The translations under genes and the position numbers were made by a program. This document shows positions 1 to 10,218 of a stretch of 64,000 bases of DNA, in pieces; position 1 is the stretch's first letter, and each line of letters opens with the position of its first letter. The DNA is from Siphonodentalium dalli (lineage: Eukaryota > Mollusca > Scaphopoda > Gadilida > Siphonodentaliidae), in assembly GCA_032622095.1 (NCBI GenBank), contig CP136061.1, positions 14,399,287 to 14,463,286 on the forward strand, in the 5' to 3' direction. The notes under the pieces were generated by a model. That model had not been told where the DNA came from. It saw nothing but the letters and a program-made list of their open reading frames with translations, and ran no database searches.

Positions 1-351
1 TCTGCGCAGACAAGCCACATCTTCCAAATTCAGAATGTCGTCTAAAATATCAATAGTTGCATGTTCTATGCTCGTATATTTGCTAGGCAAGAGGCGATGT
101 CTGGCCTCACATAAACATTCACATTCTAATAAGTAGTGCAGTTCGTCTCCAATATGTCTTTTAGTGCACAGCGGACATAGTCTATGGAATATGTTGGTGT
201 CATTCCATCGACCTTTCTCTATTAGCAAGCGATAATTATAAGTACGGAATTGACAAAGAGTTATCACGTTCCTAGTATTCAAATGGTCCAAGTATTTTTT
301 CATAATTGAATATTTTATAAGTACTGCCTCGACTAGATGCCACGGAATTGA
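1..351 (-). CDS. LINE reverse-transcriptase ORF, C-terminal zinc-knuckle end (partial)
   Basis: An open frame of about 117 codons runs on the minus strand from a stop at 352-354 to the window edge and continues beyond it. The translation contains LCQFRTYNYRLLIEKGRW, then CPLC, then IGDELHYLLEC. This CxxC...H...C arrangement after an 'R-LxIExGRW' stretch is typical of the C-terminal tail of invertebrate non-LTR retrotransposon polyproteins, downstream of the reverse-transcriptase domain. The RT catalytic core is not present upstream, so the copy is probably 5'-truncated near 351. No premature stop lies in the visible part. The first ATG is at 303, but a LINE fragment need not start there. The clade (Jockey, CR1 or related) cannot be fixed from this tail alone. 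Confidence 0.75.
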
Positions 352-762
352 CTATTCAGACTACATTTAAAATAAAGTGCCATTTGTTCTGAGCCTGTAA
401 TATATCCCACATATATTTACACACTAAGTGTTGTCATCACTAAATCCAGCATTCTGATTGGTCGGCGCCCACGTGGCTAGTTGCAGTTATTTCTCGGTGA
501 ATGCGCAACGCCTAATAACACCAAGCTAATAACACCATCGATACGTCATTAGGTTTGGAAAGACGAACGCGTAATGCTTTGGGCGCATTTTGACTCGCGC
601 AGGATTGACTTAATACATCATCGGGTTTCAACATGAAGAGAAATTGTTCCTATTAACTTTTGCCAAGGGTGCTATTGGGTATTTTGGGCTGATCTTGTCA
701 CGATACACTTTTCGATTTAAATATATTTACAAAAGTGGCTTTTTCGCTAAATGTATATAAAT
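352..762. other. no gene seen
   Basis: AT-rich sequence without a recognisable coding region or tandem repeat. It includes a local GC-richer stretch around 450-600. Confidence 0.5.
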
Positions 763-923
763 ATAAGGATTAACTGTCATGTGGAGTATTTTTATGGAGA
801 TGTAACGGTGAGGTAAGTGGTCATAACTTGTATGTAAAACCCTTCGGGTTTTACACAAGTTATGTCCACTTACCTCACCGTTACATCTCCATAAAAACAG
901 TCCACATGACAGTTAATCCTTAT
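763..923. repeat. near-perfect 160-bp hairpin (foldback MITE-like)
   Basis: The arms, about 765-842 and 846-922, are reverse complements with only a few mismatches and small indels. The tip is AAAACCC-TTC-GGGTTTT. No coding capacity. The outer sequence AAGGATTAAC/GTTAATCCTT marks the arm ends. Such a snap-back structure fits a foldback/MITE insertion or a recent inverted duplication. Confidence 0.85.
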
Positions 924-1124
924 TTAACAAATGAATCTGCCCAGATTTTGTTAGAATATCTTTCACTTTCTCTATCCATTTGAACTTTACGGGCACAGCT
1001 TCACCAACCTTAAGGGCCAATTGATACAAAATCTTACAAAAACGACCTTGCTTCATATTCATAACTTTCATCCAGTATTTCATAATACGCAGGTTGACTG
1101 TGTACTCTATTGGCAATCTGCCGC

Positions 1125-1350
1125 TCTCACCATATAATTCGGGTTCCCCCTGCCAATTTTCACCAGAGTTATGCCCAGTTTAGTCGGAATTGCACTTAAT
1201 GTTCGTTTCCGGATGATAACTTTAGTAAGTCTGAACTGAATGAAATGAAATTTTGTATGCGAGCTTACTAGCCAAAAATACAGGTCAAGTTCTAATAAGT
1301 GTTCTACCCGCCAATTTAAAAACAAAAATTTTCAACAGAATTATGACTCT
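1125..1350 (-). repeat. dispersed repeat R, copy 1
   Basis: Read on the minus strand this segment contains GGCATAACTCTGGTGAAAAT, TTGACCTGTATTTTTGG, ACAAAATTTCATTTCATTCA and AAAGTTATCATCCGGAAACG. The same series occurs on the plus strand at 3845-4085. I associate similar repeats with mollusc genomes. It is non-coding; open frames here run over the repeat. Confidence 0.7.
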
Positions 1351-1548
1351 TTGCTGGAATTACCACGGGCGTATTTTTCCACGCCCTATAGCGATGCTCT
1401 TGAATTGAAATTATATTTGATTTAGTTAAAAGCACGTGCATTTAAAGGAAGCCTTTTAAAGACAATGATGACTCATGCGACATGTATTGCAATTGGTACT
1501 GGCACGTATTTTCACTCATATCTTAACCTTTTACATATACTTTACGAA

Positions 1549-2345
1549 GCGAAAACAATGCACATATGTGACCAGCCCTATCAAACCCAGTCGTAAGTCG
1601 GGATTTTTTTACCCTGTGCCAATGCATTCTCTTATATATGCGAGTCGACCATAGGTCGCCTCGAATTTATAAGAGAATGCATTGGCCTAACAATGTTTTA
1701 CAATTTTAATAATTTTTTCTTGTATTCTTTAACAATTTTATAATTTCACCCATACATAGCCCCAGACAAACATGAGCAGACGATACTCTTCTATATGCTT
1801 CTATATATGCGTGGGGCTCCCTGCACTGGCCTGCAGGTTAATGGCTGTTTTTTTTATTTTATGTCCTAAAAATTGTAAGAAACATTTATTTAAAAAAAAT
1901 GATAAAAAATTGGTAGGCCAATGCATTCTCTTATATATGCGAGGCGACCTATGGTCGACTGGCATATATAAGAGAATGCATTGGCACAGGGTATAAAAAT
2001 CCCGACTTATACGACTGGATTTGATATGGCGGGTCACATATAACTGTCGTCTCCCTGGTCCATGTGAGGCTCAACACGGGAGTGTCACCAGCGACAATGC
2101 TATATGGCCAGGGAGATTTAACCCTTTCTATACTAAATCGATTCTTTCATTCAGTTAAGCAATGCACGCCGGAGTGGTCTATTATTAATTTAGAGCGGTG
2201 TTATAATGTGATAAAAGCAGACGACATGTTAAAAGTGCAGAATGATCCCTAGTTATTGAAGTTACTGTTCAAATAATAAGTTCAACAAGCGTGTGTTGAA
2301 CTTATGAACTGAACATTCATATTGGATAACTACACACCAATAATG
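1549..2345 (+). mobile_element. dispersed element X, copy 1, interrupted by a P element
   Basis: The left flank GCGAAAACAATGCA (to 1562) and the right flank AACTGTCGTC... (from 2041) are contiguous in the second copy at 2612-2645, so they were one sequence before insertion of the element at 1567-2038. The right part continues with GTGTGAGGCTCA-like sequence, a GAGATTTAACC / CTATACTAAATCG module and a hairpin built on AATAAGTTCAACA (about 2270-2310). Related sequence occurs at 2600-3720, 23640-23740 and, inverted, 58150-58430. It has no coding capacity, and its outer limits are uncertain. Confidence 0.55.
1567..2038. mobile_element. palindrome element P, copy A (complete)
   Basis: Terminal inverted repeats begin TGTGACC and end GGTCACA, and continue inward with CAGTCG-TAAGTCGGGAT and CCCTGTGCC. 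Two 69-bp hairpins (1618-1686 and 1917-1985) lie just inside the termini in mirror orientation. The middle (about 230 bp) is AT-rich with a short GGGGCTC / AGCCCC module. TA dinucleotides flank the ends at 1565-1566 and 2039-2040, consistent with a TA target-site duplication. There is no transposase, so it would be non-autonomous. Confidence 0.8.
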
Positions 2346-2556
2346 ATTTAGAATAAAAAAGGTTAATATGCATTTATGTGACGACCACTTATAATTTACC
2401 TAAATAATGTTAATATTGGCTGATTGTTACACAATTATTATATAAGAATTTAAAACTTCTAGTTCCAAAATATGGACTAATGGAAATAAACATATTGATT
2501 AACCAAGTATGAGTGCATGCACATCAGCCAACTTACTCGATGCATCTCAGTGCAAA

Positions 2557-2569
2557 GGGGGGGGGGGGG
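2557..2569 (+). repeat. poly-G tract
   Basis: Thirteen consecutive G. Similar G runs occur at about 4838-4850, 21861-21867, 39196-39265, 29754-29762 and 63385-63394. Confidence 0.95.
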
Positions 2570-2599
2570 TCTCTCAGTGTCTCACGTGTACCCCTATGG

Positions 2600-3720
2600 A
2601 GCCCGAGACAGCGAAAACAATGCACTGATAACTGTCGTCTGCTTGGGTCCGTGTGAGGCTCAGCACGGGAGTGTTAAGCCCCTGTCACACTCAGGTCGGC
2701 GCTTGCATTGCGCTGCAAAAGTATCAAAGCGCACACATAAACGCACTAAGGTCTCCAAGAACCGATTGGTGACGCAGTGGACACTGGCTACGACGGGCGA
2801 GGGTCTCCATGGTCGCCCATAGGCACCAGAGCGCCGCGCTTGTTTTGTGCATGCACAAAACAAGCGCAGAGGCTCTGCGTTCTGACCAAGGCGTAGTAAG
2901 CTTACTGCAGTTGCAGATGAATTTTTGCTGTGACCACGAGTAGCGTGTATCAGTCCTTGCTACGTCAGCGGGGCGCTCATGTCGTTCGCGTTGCGCTGTC
3001 GTGGCGACGATACTGTGCCTGGTCAGAACGCCGAACATCTGCGCTTGTTTTGTGCATGCAAACGCGGCGCTCTGGCGCTCAGAGGCGATCACGGGGACCC
3101 TCTCCCATCCTAGCCAGTGTCAACTGCGACGTTACTGCGTCAGCAATCGGCTCTTAGATACCTTAGTGCGCTTTGCTCTGCGCTTTGATACGTTTACATC
3201 GCAATGCAAGCCCCGGCCTGATCGCAGCGGAGTGTGACAGTGATTTAATCGGACAGCTAATCTATTGCGGATTGTTGGGTATATTCCCCACATATATTCC
3301 TAAGAACTGACTATGACTGGAGAACGCAGGAGACGCTATTTATACTCACCGCGCCCGCACAGAGAGCGTTTTGCAAACGTATTGAGAACGTACTAGCAAT
3401 ACAATGACAGCGACTTGAACGCAATAAGAGCGTGAGACTTGACAAAGTAGGAACGCAAATAGGAGCATACTTTGTTTTAAAAGTTTGACAATTTGGGACA
3501 GTTTTCTGCGCTCCTCCTGCGTGTTACTCATATTTTGGTACTTTTGCAGCGCAGTGCAAGCGCCGCCTGAGTGTGACAGGGGTTTTACTAGCTACAATCT
3601 GTGATCAGTGAGATTTAACATTTTCTATACTAAATCGGTTATCCCCGTGAGGGAAATGTTTGTTGAACTTATTATCAACATTTACTATGGGATAGCTACA
3701 CAAACTGGCCGACTTGAGGC
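2600..3720 (+). mobile_element. dispersed element X, copy 2, interrupted by foldback element Y
   Basis: The left part (2600-2678) has GCGAAAACAATGCACTGATA and ACTGTCGTCTGCTTGGGTCC. The right part (3583-3720) has GAGATTTAACATTTTCTATA and TTGTTGAACTTATTATC, matching copy 1. The 904-bp Y element sits between them. The join corresponds to the uninterrupted stretch at 2085-2110 of copy 1. Confidence 0.5.
2679..3582. mobile_element. GC-rich foldback element Y
   Basis: The outer ends are inverted copies: CCCCTGTCACACTCAGG at 2679 and its complement ending GTGTGACAGGGG at 3582, both followed inward by CGGCGCTTGCA and GCGCTGCAAAAGTA. Inside, a second and longer inverted pair spans about 2685-2890 and 3010-3240, with shared blocks TATCAAAGCGCA and AAAACAAGCGCAGA and a second GAGTGTGACAG end at 3230-3240. 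The element is clearly richer in G+C than its surroundings. Open frames across it are not conserved between the arms. It has no transposase. Confidence 0.75.
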
Positions 3721-3844
3721 ATCTCAGTGCTGTCACTACTTTCATCTCTGTATCACACTCAATGAAGTCAGATCTCGTTCTAGGTTGGTTGTACCGGAAT
3801 CATGAGCATTGCTAGGGCTTGACAAACTACGTTCATGGTAACTT

Positions 3845-4085
3845 CAACAAAGGGTCATAACTCTAGAGAAAATTAAATCTTGAGCTGTATTTTGGGCTAA
3901 TGAACTCAGATACCAAATTTCATTCCATTCAGTTCAGACTTACTAAAGTTATCATTCGGAAACGACAATTGAGTGCAATTCCAACAAAAGAGCATTAATT
4001 ATGGTGAACATTGGCGGGCGGAACCAGAATTCTAACTTGACCTGTATTTTATGCTAGTAACCCGCATACCAAATTTTACATTATA
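3845..4085 (+). repeat. dispersed repeat R, copy 2 (two monomers)
   Basis: Two successive related monomers, each with CATAACTCT- or CATTAATTATGGTGA-like starts, TGTATTTT-GGCTA and ATACCAAATTT. Inverted counterpart of the repeat at 1125-1350. Confidence 0.7.
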
Positions 4086-4147
4086 GCACTACCCTCTAAG
4101 TCGACTAATGAATGCCCAAATATAATTGACGTGTTTCACAAATTAAC

Positions 4148-4632
4148 ACAATTATTATATTCACCATTATGCGGGTGGATGTATTATTATATTCACCATT
4201 ATGCGGGTGGATGTATTATTATATTCACCATTATGCGGGTGGATGTATTATTATATTCACCATTATGCGGGTGGATGTATTATTATATGCACCATTATGC
4301 GGGTGGATGTATTATTATATTCACCATTATGCGGGTGGATGTATTATTATATTCACCATTATGCGGGTGGATGTATTATTATATTCACCATTATGCGGGT
4401 GGATGTATTATTATATTCACCATTATGCGGGTGGATGTATTATTATATTCACCATTATGCGGGTGGATGTATTTTTATATTCACCATTATGCGGGTATAT
4501 GTATTTTTATATTCACCATTATGCGGGTGGATGTATTATTATATTCACCATTATGCGGGTGGATGTATTTTTATATTCACCATTATGCGGGTGGATGTAT
4601 TATTATATTCACCATTATGCGGGTGGATGTAT
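4148..4632 (+). repeat. 32-bp minisatellite, about 15 units
   Basis: The unit core TCACCATTATGCGGGTGGAT recurs every 32 bp from 4161 to 4609 with few substitutions (units near 4290 and 4460-4500 vary). All three forward frames stay open because the unit carries no stop in any phase, and 32 is not a multiple of 3. This yields three overlapping 167-173-residue repetitive frames. I treat these as artefacts and not as protein genes. Confidence 0.95.
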
Positions 4633-4639
4633 AACACCT

Positions 4640-5520
4640 GTGTTGTCGCATCGTATGTCCCGCGCATGGGACTGAACTCTGCACGGAGCTTGCGATTACC
4701 GTTGCTCTTCTGTTTGCCTTAGACGCCAGAATGTCAAAATGGAGTCATATTAATTTTGGTGTTCAGAGTTCGTAGTTTAGTTGTCTGTGAGTTTCAATTA
4801 TTCAAATAACGCCAGGTCTAACAATGGTGGCACAAAGGGGGGGGGGGGGGTAACTCATCCCCACAGGAGAGTGCAATGCATAATAACCGTACTCTAATTC
4901 ACTCACCATCTTCACTTCAAGGACGAATGTGTTTCTAGTTGGTGCAGATACATGTAGTGCCTTGGTCACTGGGAGTCAGATTTCTTAAATTAATTTACAT
5001 GATAAGTTTATGTTAGAGGTATGGAGTCACGGACTCAGTATACGCGTGCATTGCTTCAACGTGCTTTCATCAGTGAGCGTGAACAAATTCACATTTCTTA
5101 TCGAAATGGCCATGTATCGATCGGAATGACACATTGGGAAGTCCAGGTCAATTTGGAGCCGATCCAGAGGGGTAACTCACCCCCTGAAGAATGCAATGAA
5201 CCACAACTTATTTTCTGAACTCATATATTGTGTATGGATGGTCCTTGTGTGACTGGGTACCAAATTTATTTCCATATGCTGTTGTGTTTTCAGGTTCAGT
5301 CGTCGATGGCAGTCCAAGAAAACTGAGCAGGGTGAGTTCGTTATTACAAAACAACTTTCAGCTCGCGGTTGATATTCCCACGCTGGAACGAGGCTAGATG
5401 GTCTCTCTTGTATGGTGCTATTCAGCTCGATCGAGGTCGATGATTCTTGTATCTGGGAAATATAATTCGCAAACCGCACTTCTAACTGGAATACCTCAAG
5501 CATCCAACTGTTTGTATTTC
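4640..5520. other. no gene seen; two related segments
   Basis: Unique-looking sequence with two similar blocks: a G-run followed by GTAACTCATCCCC (4838-) and GGGGTAACTCACCCCC (5167-), each followed by GAATGCAATG-like sequence. No recognisable coding region. Confidence 0.5.
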
Positions 5521-5524
5521 CCAA

Positions 5525-6967
5525 ACGAGCTCTCCCTCCCTAACTAGCTCTCCCTCCCTAACTAGCTCTCCCTCCCTAACTAGCTCTCCGTCCATAACTA
5601 GCTCTCCCTCCCTAACTAGCTCTCCCTCCTAAACTAGATATCCCTCCCTAACTAGCTCTCCGTCCATAACTAGCTCTCCCTCCCTAACTAGCTCTCCCTC
5701 CCTAACCAGCTCTCCGTCCATAACTAGCTCTCCCTAACTAGCTCTCCCTCCCAAACTAGATATCCCTCCCTAACTAGCTCTCCGCCCATAACTAGCTCTC
5801 CCTCCCTAACTAGCTCTCCCTCCCTAACCAGCTCTCCGTCCATAACTAGCTCTCCCTCCCTAACTAGATCTCCCTCCCTAACTAGCTATCCGTCCATAAC
5901 TAGCTCTCCCTCCCTAACTAGCTCTCCCTCCCTAACCAGCTCTCCCTCTCTAACTAACTCTCCCCTCCCTAAATAGAATTCCCCGCTCTAACTAGCTCTC
6001 CCTCCCTAACTAGCTCCCCATCCATAACTAGCTCTCCCTCCCTAACTAGCTCTCCCTCCCAAACTAGATATCCCTCCCTAACTAGCTCTCCATCCATAAC
6101 TAGCTCTCCCTCCCTAACTAGCTCTCCGTCTATAACTAGCTCTCCCTCCCTAACTAGATGTCCCTCCCTAACTAGCTATCCGTCCATAACTAGCTATCCC
6201 TCCCTAACTAGCTCTCCCTCCCTAACCAGCTCTCCCTATCTAACTAACTCTCCCCTCCCTAAATAGAATTCCCCTCTCTAACTAGCTCTCCCTCCCTAAC
6301 TAGCTCTCCATCCATAACTAGCTCTCCCTCCCTAACTAGCTCTCCCTCCCAAACTAGATATCCCTCCCTAACTAGCTATCCATCCATAACTAGCTCTCCC
6401 TCCCTAACTAGCTCTCCCTCCCAAACTAGATATCCCTCCCTAACTAGCTATCCCCTCCCTAACTAGCTCTCCCTCCAAAACTAGCTCTCCCTCCCTAACT
6501 ATATCTCCCTCCCTAACTAGCTATCCCTCCCTAACTAGCTCTCCCTCCCTAACTAGCTTTTCCCTCCCTAACTCACTTTTCCCTCCCTAACTAGCTCTAC
6601 CCTCCCTAACTAGCCTTTCCCTCCCTAACTGTCTTTTCCCTCCCTAACTAGCTCTACCCTCCCAAACTATCGCTCCCCTCACAAACTAACCCTCCCATCC
6701 CAAACTAGCTATCTCCTCCCTAACTAGCTCTCCCTCCTTAACTAGCTCTCTCCTCCCTAACTAGATGTCCCATCCCTAACTAGCTCTCCCTCCCTAACTA
6801 GCTCTCCCTCCCTAACTAGCTCTCTCCTCCCTAACTAGCTCTCTCCTCCCTAACTAGCTCTCTCCTCCCTAACTAGCTCTCTCCCCCCAAACTAACTCTT
6901 CCTCCCTAACTATCTCTCCTCCCTAACTAGCTCTCCCCTCCCTAACTAGCCCTCCCATCCCTAACTA
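5525..6967 (+). repeat. 18-bp pyrimidine-rich minisatellite with 290-bp higher-order period
   Basis: About 80 units of the type CTCTCCCTCCCTAACTAG. The plus strand has almost no G except in TAG and CCGTCC variants, giving strong strand asymmetry. A distinctive block with CTAACCAGCTCT and CCCTAAATAGAATTCCCC occurs at about 5935-5985 and again at 6225-6275, 290 bp apart (16 units). The distal third (6550-6967) is more diverged, with CTTTTCC and CTCTCTCC variants. Confidence 0.95.
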
Positions 6968-7075
6968 GCGGTTGGGAATTTTCCTGACATATTTCCGTGA
7001 CGGTAGTCTTCAGACAAACACAGCGAGAAGGAACACTATTTGTTGTAGTTGCATACGTGATGGTGACATGGAAGG

Positions 7076-7080
<5 letters not shown>

Positions 7081-7154
<74 letters not shown>

Positions 7155-7927
7155 ATTATATATTTTGGAAGATCTGTCTGTGTGTGGTCTGTGTGTGGTC
7201 TGTGTGTGTGTTCGCTATGAACTCGAAAACGGCCGACCCGATTTCGATGAAACTTGGTATGTGGGGGTATTTTCGGCCGGGGGTGGCATAGGCATATTAA
7301 TTTTCAGATCCGAGGTCAACTTTTCACGTGCCAAGGTCAAATCTGTTTTTACGCTGTGTTACGGGACATTCATTTGAGTTCGGTGCTTACAAATCGATTC
7401 GAAACAGCGCGAATAATTAAATGCCAGTCATAATAATGACACTGTGATAATCTTTCGTCTTTCCTCTTTCCAACGAAATATAATGCGTATGTATCCATTT
7501 TAGTTATCTGCCTCAATTATCAAGAAGAAGTGGTAATATCTTCCATCAGGATAAAAACAATGCGTAACTTCTATGACGTCGTTAGAGTTCATAACGTTAG
7601 ATCACGTTAACGCTTAACCGGCCGATGCATTTGACTGTTTCAGACGTCTTGGCGATATCTCGGGCACCGATGGTAATTTATCTTTACGTTGAAACTTGAT
7701 AATTAATGAGCGTGTGTATATGAGGCGCGTTTATATACTTGAGTGGAAATCAAGTCGGGTTAAAAGGTCAAATCGGGTAAAACCGGATGGATTTCGACGG
7801 GTACTTTTGTCGGGTACTTTTGTTCGGGCAGTGTTTTGGACGGGTCAAATCGTGACCCCACTTGACCTTGGCCTTCAAAATAGACAATTCAAGGTCAAAC
7901 CCCGGACGAAGTCGGGTCACCTTCTAG

Positions 7928-7995
<68 letters not shown>
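7081..7995 (+). mobile_element. dispersed segment bounded by two (TA)n tracts
   Basis: A pure (AT)n tract fills 7081-7152 and a slightly broken one fills 7927-7995. Just inside the left tract is a TGTGTGTGGTC run (7167-7212), then GAAAACGGCCGACCCGATTT and GATGAAACTTGGTATGTGGG. Just inside the right tract is CGAAGTCGGGTCACCTTCTAG. The left-hand motif is of the kind that often flanks (TA)n in many invertebrate genomes, which suggests a non-autonomous mobile element with microsatellite ends. No reliable coding sequence; open frames run through the (TA)n as IYIYIY. Confidence 0.55.
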
Positions 7996-7998
<3 letters not shown>

Positions 7999-8353
7999 TA
8001 CACTCATACTGTATTCGCGCTGTGAAACGTGGACAGAAGACGTTTGTTGGTTTAAATCGCAGACCCCACCTTAATCTGATATTGTATGGACTCAACTCAA
8101 CTTGCAACTTAATAAGAGTGAAACTATAAGAAAGTTGTGTTGATTCTGTTGCGTTGTATGGATTCTGTCATGTTACGTGTGCAATGGCCGCGGTCCACAC
8201 ACACTGTCAGACTAACTTGGAGCCATACTCCATGGAACCCAACAAAATCAACACCAATTTCTTAAATAAATGATTGTTTCTTGAATCGGTGAACCTGCCT
8301 GTTCTCTGCTTCGTCTGATTCAGTCAAAATGAAATCAGGCAGGTGGTTCACTG

Positions 8354-8429
8354 GAGATGAATTTAGTGACGCTGTCACGCTCAGTGGGCTACCATCACTA
8401 AATTCACTCTCTGTGGACCTCATTCGGCT
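8354..8429 (+). repeat. dispersed foldback repeat S, copy 1
   Basis: GATGAATTTAGTGACGCT, a GTGGGCTACC centre, then ATCACTAAATTCACTC and GACCTCATTCGGCT. The two halves are inverted (GAATTTAGTGA with TCACTAAATTC). Same family as 8640-8730, 43293-43376 and the arrays at 28048-29322 and 55081-55440. Confidence 0.65.
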
Positions 8430-8639
8430 TATGTCTAATCTTCTGGGAAGAATCTTTTGTCTCGAATTAAAATTGTTTTAGTTATCCAGTTGAAGTGGGT
8501 GATGTTAACCTATTGTGCATGTTATAAAATTCTGAAAATTAGGCAACATAGAAACTGAACAGGCGGGTAAATTAAACTAAAATCAATGTTAAATTGAGAC
8601 TTTATAGATACTTTGCAGAAAATGTGGCCTGATCAGAAC

Positions 8640-8730
8640 GAGGTACCCAGATGGCGCAGTTGGTGACGCTATAATAACACGATGTGGGGGATAGCATAAC
8701 TAAATTCACCCTCTGGGGACCTCATTATGC
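8640..8730 (+). repeat. dispersed foldback repeat S, copy 2
   Basis: GAGGTACCCAGATGG, GGTGACGCT, then GGGGGATAGCATAACTAAAT and TCACCCTCTGGGGACCTCAT. Both family ends (GAGGT...CCCAG and CTGGGGACCTC) are visible. Confidence 0.65.
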
Positions 8731-9403
8731 ATATGATAGACACTTTATTCCATCAGTGACTGGCCATCGAATATGGATAACGCGGCTATATACATATGAT
8801 CAATTATGAACTGAAATCACGTGATCTACTGGGTGACAGGAGACGAAGTTTAGATTAACTATGTACGTCACGCGATATCACGACGTCACGCGATATCACG
8901 ATCTGGAATTTAAATTAAATCTAATGTCTGTCGAGGTCGCTTACATGATTATATTTGACATTATTGCCGATAATATATGCTCAATCTATGTCGCATTAAA
9001 GTGATGTGAAACACTCCAGGATGGTGATCACATAGAAATGGAGAATCTTGCTCAAAGTAGTTATGTTTACGAATATTATATCCAAATTGACACACACAAC
9101 GTCATTTTTATATATTAATTAAAGGCAGTGACTCTCGGTGTTGAAACAAGTTTCGTTAGTTTATCGCCGATACAAGTAGTTGCTTCCAGAATCAAGAAGT
9201 ACATATTTACAATTGACCGTAGTTCAGACGATGTTTTCTGTGGTTGTTGCGGTCGATTTGTTTGAGATTTTCGGCGATGGTGAGAGGAATGCTACATTCC
9301 TCCAGATGGCATAGCACCCGAATTATAACTTATCGGATTCACGCACACAAACAAGTCCATATGTCGTTAAAGTGATATATGTAAATCAACACATCATACT
9401 CAC

Positions 9404-9540
9404 ATGTATACGTGTAACCGATCCTGTATACGTGTAAAGATCGTGTATACGTGTAACCGATCATGTATACGTGTAACCGATCCTGTATACGTGTAACATA
9501 TCGTGTAACCGATCATGCATGTATACGTGTAACCGATCTT
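9404..9540 (+). repeat. 20-22-bp minisatellite, about 7 units
   Basis: TGTATACGTGTAACCGATC repeated with C/T and small length variants. Ends in non-repetitive sequence at 9540. Confidence 0.9.
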
Positions 9541-10198
9541 GTCGAGTAACGCGATGTCACTTGCTGTGCCTTGTTCTGCTGATCTCTTCATTTCGAACAT
9601 CGATATATTTAGGAATCAGGGAGCTAAATGTGTTCTGGAGTCGGGGAGCGAGTACACCGTGGAATGCTAAAGGTGAAGGTAACTGAAGAATGACCTTCAC
9701 CTGATACATGCGACACGTTATTAAAGGATGACATCGCGTTTATTTGATTTTTACATAATATCTAAATAATTTAAACTGGTGAATGAATGGGGGAACGGAT
9801 TTGTGTGAGCGGGAAATGTATTTAACTAGCTGTTGTAGATCTGGGTTTTTCCAGATCAAATTTGGCTGTGAGATAGCCCTGTCGTACACTTGGGGATTTA
9901 TTTTAAAAAGTAAACACATGACCTATGATTTTTCTTGCATTTTCGTGATCAACTGGTGTCAATCTAGCTTGGTAAACATCACTGGTATGACCTGCAGGCT
10001 TCAATTCAGCGAATTTGGCCGAAAAGTTAACACTGTCGCCTATGGGAAATCATTTAGTTCCGTGATTCCTTTAGACAAAGGACGACTGGTGGTGATTTCC
10101 GGAAGTTTGCGACGACTATCGTTGATTTCCGCTTGTCTCCGACGCAAATGGCGTATGACCCTAATCTGATTCTTATCGCGGCGAAGATACCAGATCTT
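9541..10198. other. no recognised gene; one 128-residue open frame
   Basis: Unique sequence immediately left of the 56-bp satellite. A plus-strand frame at 9783-10169 (128 codons) shows no motif, signal peptide or domain I can recognise and is likely to be chance. Confidence 0.4.
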
Positions 10199-10218
10199 AT
10201 CACCAGGACTGAAATATA

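Larger units (their letters stand above)
8000..9400. other. no gene seen
   Basis: AT-rich unique sequence apart from the two S-repeat copies listed separately and a short inverted pair (GGTGAACCTGCCTG near 8287 with CAGGCAGGTGGTTCACT near 8336). Confidence 0.5.

Noticed and set aside
1801-2037. Conserved peptide CQCILLYM...RIYKRMHW seen at several loci and on both strands
   Set aside because: It is the translation of the P-element hairpin; conservation is at the DNA level and, being palindromic, shows on both strands.
4131-4722. Repetitive 167-173-residue protein genes
   Set aside because: Three overlapping frames are equally open across a 32-bp minisatellite; this follows from a stop-free unit, not from coding.
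6972-7377. Open frames with IYIYIY stretches
   Set aside because: They are translations of the (TA)n tract and adjoining dispersed repeat.
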